Below are positions 60,304-64,000 of a stretch of 64,000 bases of DNA, piece after piece. How positions within the stretch are numbered: position 1 is the first letter of the stretch; every line of letters starts with the position of its first letter. The translations under genes were made by a program, and so were the position numbers. The notes below the pieces were generated by a model. That model was given only the letters and a program-made list of their open reading frames with translations, ran no database searches and was not told where the DNA came from. Source of the DNA: Azoarcus sp. PA01 (GTDB lineage Bacteria; Pseudomonadota; Gammaproteobacteria; Burkholderiales; Rhodocyclaceae); contig LARU01000002.1 in NCBI GenBank assembly GCA_001274695.2, positions 1,550,001 to 1,614,000 of the forward strand, in the 5' to 3' direction.

Positions 60304-62373
60304 ATGCCGATAGGCCGCAGGCAGATAAAACTCTGCGATTGCAATCGCAGCTCGATGCTCGACGCGACCGCGCTCGGCAGCGCGATCGGCGCCGACGGGC
60401 CGCTCCCGGTTCACCATGAACTGTGCCGGCGCGAGATCGCCGCGGTCGAAGCGGCGCTTGCCGACGGCGATGTACTGGTCGGCTGTACGCAGGAGGCCGC
60501 GCTGTTCGCGCAGCTCGCCGCGGACTCCCCGTCCCGCATCGATTTCCTGAACCTGCGCGAAAACGCCGGCTGGTCGGTCGAAGCGCCGGCGGCGACGCCG
60601 AAAATGGCCGCGTTGCTCGCCGCGGCGCTGCTGCCCGAAGCCGAGCCGGTCCCCGGCGTCACGCTCGCGGCGGGAAATGCGCTGCTGATCATCGGCGAAG
60701 CGGGCGCGGCGCTCGGCTGGGCCGAACGCCTGCAGAGCCGTTTCGACGTTGCGGTGCTCGCGACCGGGGCGACGCGGGACGCCGAACTGCCGGTCGAGCG
60801 CCGTTATCCCGTCTGGTCGGGGCGCGCCGTGCGCATCGCGGGGCATCTGGGCGCTTTCGACGTCGCCTGGACGCAGGACAATCCGATCGACCTCGAGCTG
60901 TGCGTGCGCTGCAACGCGTGCATCCGCGCCTGTCCCGAAACGGCGATCGGCTGGGACTACCAGGTCGATTCGTCGCGCTGCCGCTCGCACCGCAGCTGTG
61001 TCGCGGCGTGCGGCACGGTCGGCGCGATCGACTTCGCGCGCCGCGACACGACGCGCGAAAGCCGCTTCGACCTCGTGCTCGATCTGTCCGCCGTGCCGCT
61101 GATCAGGCGCGTCGAGCTGCCGCAGGGCTACGCCGCGCCGGGGCGTGATCCGCTCGAGCAGGCGCTCGCGGCGCACGCGCTCGCCGACCTCGTCGGCGAG
61201 TTTGAAAAGCCCCGCTATGTCGCGCTCGAGGCGCGGCTGTGTGCGCACGGGCGTTCGAGGAAGCGCGGCTGTTCGAACTGCCTCGAAGCCTGTGCGGCCG
61301 AAGCGATCTCGTCCGCGGGCGATATCGTGCGCGTCGACCCGTATCTGTGCCAGGGCTGCGGCAGCTGTTCGACGGTGTGCCCGAGTGGCGCGCTGGCGTC
61401 GCAATATCCGCGCGTCGAAGATCTCGGCATGCGCGTCAGGACCGTGCTCCGGGCGTTTCGCGATGCCGGCGGCGAAGCGCCGTGTCTGCTGTTCCATTCG
61501 GCCGGTGCCGGGCGAGCGCTGATCGACCGGCTCGCGCGCCGCGGCAAAGGCCTGCCGGCGCGCGTGATCCCGCTCGAAACCTGGAGCGCCGACTCGATCG
61601 GCCTCGAGCTGCTGCTCGGCAGCATCGCGCTCGGCGCCTGTCAGGTTGCGGTGCTCAGCGCCGGCACGCGCGATCCGGGCGTGCTGCGCGTCCCGGCCGC
61701 CCAGGGCGCGGCGATCCTCGCCGGGCTCGGCTACGCCGGCGAGCATTTCCGTGTTCTCGAGGCCGACGACTGGGCGGCGCTCGAGGCGGCACTGTGGGAC
61801 TGGGCGCCCGCAGACGGAGTGAGCCGGCCTGCGGCGTTCCGCCTGCCGGGCCGCAAGCGCGACGCGCTGGAGCTCTCGATCCGGCATTTGCTCGCCGTCG
61901 CGCCGCAGCCGGTCGCGGAAATTGCGCTCGCCGCCGGAGCGCCGTTCGGCGCGGTTTCGGTCAGCGACGCCTGCACGCTATGCATGTCCTGCGTCGGCGC
62001 CTGCCCGAGCGGTGCGTTGAGCGCGGCCACCGACGCGATGCGGCTCGGCTTCATCGAGAAAAGCTGTGTGCAGTGCGGCCTGTGCGCAGCGTCCTGTCCG
62101 GAAAACGCCGTCACCCTCACGCCGCGCCTGCTCCTCGACGCGTCGGGACGGCGCATCGTGCCGCTGAAGGAAGCCGAAATTTTCCATTGCATCCGCTGTG
62201 CGAAGCCGATGGGCGCCAAGCCGCTGATCGACGCGATGTTCACGCGCCTCGCGAGCCACGCGATGTTCGCCGGCGAAGCCGAGCGCCAGCGCCTGCACAT
62301 GTGCGGCGACTGCCGCGTCGTCGATCTGATGTACAGCGAAAACGGCCTTAAAGCCTGGGACATGACCGAATGA
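60304..62373 (+). CDS. Multi-cluster 4Fe-4S ferredoxin protein of the formate dehydrogenase region
   Basis: Protein of 689 residues with many cysteine motifs: CVRCNACIRACPETAI, CRSHRSCVAAC, CSNCLEACAAEAI, CQGCGSCSTVCPSGAL, CTLCMSCVGACPSGAL, CVQCGLCAASCPENAV, and a CIRC/CGDC pair at the end. An N-terminal region and a middle region (PCLLFHSAGAGRALIDRL, GSIALGACQVAVLSAG) resemble quinone/flavin-linked redox proteins of the HdrA/MvhD type. A likely electron carrier or maturation factor for the formate dehydrogenase. ATG 60304 has only a weak ribosome site. It overlaps the TorD-like gene by ATGA. Confidence 0.85.
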   Translation: MPIGRRQIKLCDCNRSSMLDATALGSAIGADGPLPVHHELCRREIAAVEAALADGDVLVGCTQEAALFAQLAADSPSRIDFLNLRENAGWSVEAPAATPKMAALLAAALLPEAEPVPGVTLAAGNALLIIGEAGAALGWAERLQSRFDVAVLATGATRDAELPVERRYPVWSGRAVRIAGHLGAFDVAWTQDNPIDLELCVRCNACIRACPETAIGWDYQVDSSRCRSHRSCVAACGTVGAIDFARRDTTRESRFDLVLDLSAVPLIRRVELPQGYAAPGRDPLEQALAAHALADLVGEFEKPRYVALEARLCAHGRSRKRGCSNCLEACAAEAISSAGDIVRVDPYLCQGCGSCSTVCPSGALASQYPRVEDLGMRVRTVLRAFRDAGGEAPCLLFHSAGAGRALIDRLARRGKGLPARVIPLETWSADSIGLELLLGSIALGACQVAVLSAGTRDPGVLRVPAAQGAAILAGLGYAGEHFRVLEADDWAALEAALWDWAPADGVSRPAAFRLPGRKRDALELSIRHLLAVAPQPVAEIALAAGAPFGAVSVSDACTLCMSCVGACPSGALSAATDAMRLGFIEKSCVQCGLCAASCPENAVTLTPRLLLDASGRRIVPLKEAEIFHCIRCAKPMGAKPLIDAMFTRLASHAMFAGEAERQRLHMCGDCRVVDLMYSENGLKAWDMTE

Positions 62374-63032
62374 ACGCACCGCAAGCCGCCCTCCTTCGTG
62401 AGCCCGAAGCCGGCACTTCCGCTTCGCCGCCGGCGAGCGCCGAAGACGCCGCTCGCGCCGAGCACTACGCGCTGCTGGCCCGCCTGTTTTTCGCCGCGCC
62501 GGATGCGCCGCTGCTCGCCGCGCTCGTCGCGGCCGGCGACGTCTTTGGCGGCGGCAATTTGCCGTTCGCCCGCTCGCCGTTCGCGGCCGCATGGGCGGAG
62601 CTCGCGGACGCCGCACGGCGAACCGACGCCCGAAGCGTGCACGACGAATATGAAGCGCTGTTCCAGGGCATCGGCCGGCCGGACGTGATGCTGTACGGCT
62701 CGTTCTATCTCGCTGGCTTCCTGATGGAAGAACCACTCGCGGATCTGCGTGACGACCTCGCCGAACTCGGCCTCGCGCGCCGCGGCGGCGTCACCGAGAC
62801 CGAGGATCACGTCGCCGCGCTCGCCGAAGTGATGCGCCATCTCGTCGTCAGCGGCGCCGATGCCGCGGGTCTCGCGCGCCAGCGCGCGTTTTTCGTGCGC
62901 CATCTGCAGCCGTGGTACGCCCGCCTCGCAGATGCGCTTGCGGCGTCGCCGCGCGCGTCTTTCTATGCCCGGGTCGGCGCGCTGGCGCGGGCGTTCTTCG
63001 ACATCGAGCGCGAAGCTTTCGCGATGGATTAG
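62370..63032 (+). CDS. TorD/DmsD-family redox enzyme maturation chaperone
   Basis: Helical cytoplasmic chaperone of 220 residues that holds the Tat signal of a molybdoenzyme during cofactor insertion. Family features: HYALLARLFFAAPDAPLL, HDEYEALFQGIGRPDVMLYGSFYLAGFLMEEPLADLRDDL, ETEDHVAALAEVMRHLV, and FFVRHLQPWYARLADAL. The context names formate dehydrogenase as its client. Confidence 0.9.
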   Translation: MNAPQAALLREPEAGTSASPPASAEDAARAEHYALLARLFFAAPDAPLLAALVAAGDVFGGGNLPFARSPFAAAWAELADAARRTDARSVHDEYEALFQGIGRPDVMLYGSFYLAGFLMEEPLADLRDDLAELGLARRGGVTETEDHVAALAEVMRHLVVSGADAAGLARQRAFFVRHLQPWYARLADALAASPRASFYARVGALARAFFDIEREAFAMD

Positions 63033-63127
63033 ATCGCCCGCATCACGGTTCGCGTTCGCAGGCTCCGGATCGGGCGAACGCGTACCACGCACGGATCACC
63101 TGGTGAGCGGTTTTGGGAGAAAGGGAC

Positions 63128-63349
63128 ATGGAAAGCAACAGCATGGACGACAGGAAACCCGCACTGCAGCGTCGCCATTTCCTGCTGACGCTCGGCACGG
63201 GAGGTGCGGCCGCAGCGGCCGCGGTCGCGACGGTGGGGGGGAAAACGGTGCCCGAAACGGCAGCGGTCGTCGAAGCGGCGACGACCGCCGCGTGCGACGC
63301 CGGCGCCAGCGAACACATGCGCAGTTACTACCGCAGCGCCCGGATCTAG
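63128..63349 (+). CDS. Small twin-arginine signal protein of the formate dehydrogenase region
   Basis: Peptide of 73 residues with a Tat motif (LQRRHFLLTLG) followed by an Ala/Gly hydrophobic stretch and a short mature part with one Cys (TTAACDAGASEHMRSYY). Homologues are annotated as formate dehydrogenase region Tat target. Function unknown; possibly a small subunit or assembly factor. GAGAAAGGG precedes the ATG at 63128. The next gene, formate dehydrogenase, starts 12 bases later. Confidence 0.82.
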   Translation: MESNSMDDRKPALQRRHFLLTLGTGGAAAAAAVATVGGKTVPETAAVVEAATTAACDAGASEHMRSYYRSARI

Positions 63350-63361
63350 GGAGAACACGCG

Positions 63362-64000
63362 ATGCTGATCAAGAAGAATGCGGCGCCCGGGACCGCGTTT
63401 CGTCAGTCGGCGAACCCGGTTGCCCGCCATCTCGGGACGACGATGGATCGCCGCGCGTTCCTCCGGCGGTCCGGGCTCGGCGCCGGGCCGGCGTGCTCGC
63501 GACGCAGCTGCCATACAACCTGATCGGCAGCGCCGACGCCGCGAGTCCGGCGCCCCAGGCCGCGACCGCGACCGCGGGCGACGAAGTCGTGCGCCGCACC
63601 GTCTGCACGCACTGCTCGGTCGGCTGCGCGATCGACGCCGTCGTCCGCAACGGCGTGTGGGTGCGCCAGGAGCCGGTGTTCGACTCGCCGATCAATCTCG
63701 GCGCGCACTGCGCGAAAGGCGCGTCGGTGCGCGAGCACGGCCACGGCGAGCACCGGCTGAAATATCCGATGAAGCTCGTCGACGGCAAATACCAGAAGAT
63801 CAGCTGGGATCAGGCGATCAACGAGGTCGGCGACCGGCTGCTGAAGATCCGCGAGGAGTCCGGCCCGGACGCGGTGTACTGGATCGGCTCCTCCAAGCAC
63901 AGCAACGAGCAGGCCTACCTGATGCGCAAGTTCGTGTCCTTCTTCGGCACGAACAACATGGATCACCAGGCGCGCATCTGCCATTCGACCACCGTCGCCG
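63362..64000 (+). CDS. fdhA: Formate dehydrogenase catalytic (alpha) subunit, 3' cut by the window, frameshifted near the start
   Basis: The frame from ATG 63362 gives a Tat-signal N-terminus with MDRRAFLRRSGLGAG and then, as written, ends at TGA 63521-63523 after 53 codons. Dropping to the frame that begins near 63490 restores the expected protein: LATQLPYNLIGSADAA, then CTHCSVGC with the 4Fe-4S cysteines, GAHCAKGASVREHGHGEHRLKYPMKL, and YWIGSSKHSNEQAYLMRKFVSFFGTNNMDHQARICHSTTVA. One G is missing in GCCGGG/CCGG at 63482-63490. The catalytic position in ARICHSTT is Cys (TGC, 63979-63981), not selenocysteine. The rest of the gene is outside the window. Sequencing error or a genuine disruption are both possible. 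Confidence 0.85.

Noticed and set aside
63521..63523. TGA in the formate dehydrogenase gene as a selenocysteine codon
   Set aside because: It lies only 53 codons in, out of frame with all homologous residues; the true catalytic codon is TGC at 63979-63981.

Overview
The window looks like a chromosomal segment of a GC-rich betaproteobacterium, most like Rhodocyclales of the Azoarcus/Aromatoleum/Thauera group. The reasons are the very high GC, a glutaryl-CoA dehydrogenase gene divergent from a GcdR-type regulator, an earP-efp pair with arginine at EF-P position 32, the dprA-smg-topB order, and a Tat-exported formate dehydrogenase locus with DUF3305 and DUF3306 genes. This assignment rests on gene content and family knowledge; no search was run. 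No tRNA, rRNA, CRISPR array or intact insertion sequence was seen.

Layout. 1-4.3 kb: the end of gatA, then gatB (tRNA amidotransferase), a class II glutamine amidotransferase and a HIT protein. 4.4-8.1 kb: an unrecognised 551-residue protein, then phoB-phoR on the minus strand with a good PHO box in front of phoB. 8.2-11 kb: a DUF971 protein, ubiE, a Tim44-like protein and ubiJ (ubiquinone). 11.2-18.2 kb: the complete F1Fo ATP synthase operon atpIBEFHAGDC on the minus strand, with a sigma70-type promoter before atpI and a bidirectional terminator after atpC. 18.5-19.5 kb: an HD-GYP protein that has lost one metal ligand. 19.6-24.7 kb: an aldehyde dehydrogenase, gcdR, gcdH and a class III CoA-transferase, which together suggest glutarate/glutaryl-CoA catabolism. 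24.9-31.6 kb: four genes joined by ATGA overlaps, encoding a solute-binding lipoprotein, a membrane histidine kinase, a single-domain response regulator and a REC-REC-PAS-GAF-PAS-GGDEF-EAL protein. This is a candidate ligand-to-c-di-GMP signalling system.

31.6-36.4 kb: rdgC, an SRPBCC protein, an RsuA-type pseudouridine synthase, an AT-rich gap with DnaA-box-like sites, earP-efp and a small unknown gene. 36.7-42.4 kb: a double-length UvrA with four ATPase modules and a 55-bp palindromic repeat inserted in frame at the junction of the two halves. 42.4-46.4 kb: a DegP/HtrA protease, oxyR and a rubredoxin-reductase-like flavoprotein. 46.5-54.4 kb: topB, smg, dprA and a LysM protein on the minus strand, divergent from def, fmt and htpX (htpX has a sigma32-type promoter).

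54.6-64 kb: a formate dehydrogenase and molybdenum-cofactor region. It holds a sigma54-dependent response regulator, mobB, the coupled minus-strand operon fdhD-mobA-HTH/molybdate-binding-like regulator, DUF3305, DUF3306, a poly-ferredoxin, a TorD-like chaperone, a small Tat-signal protein, and the start of the formate dehydrogenase catalytic subunit. In this sequence the last gene carries a one-base frameshift just after its twin-arginine signal. The catalytic position is cysteine, not selenocysteine.
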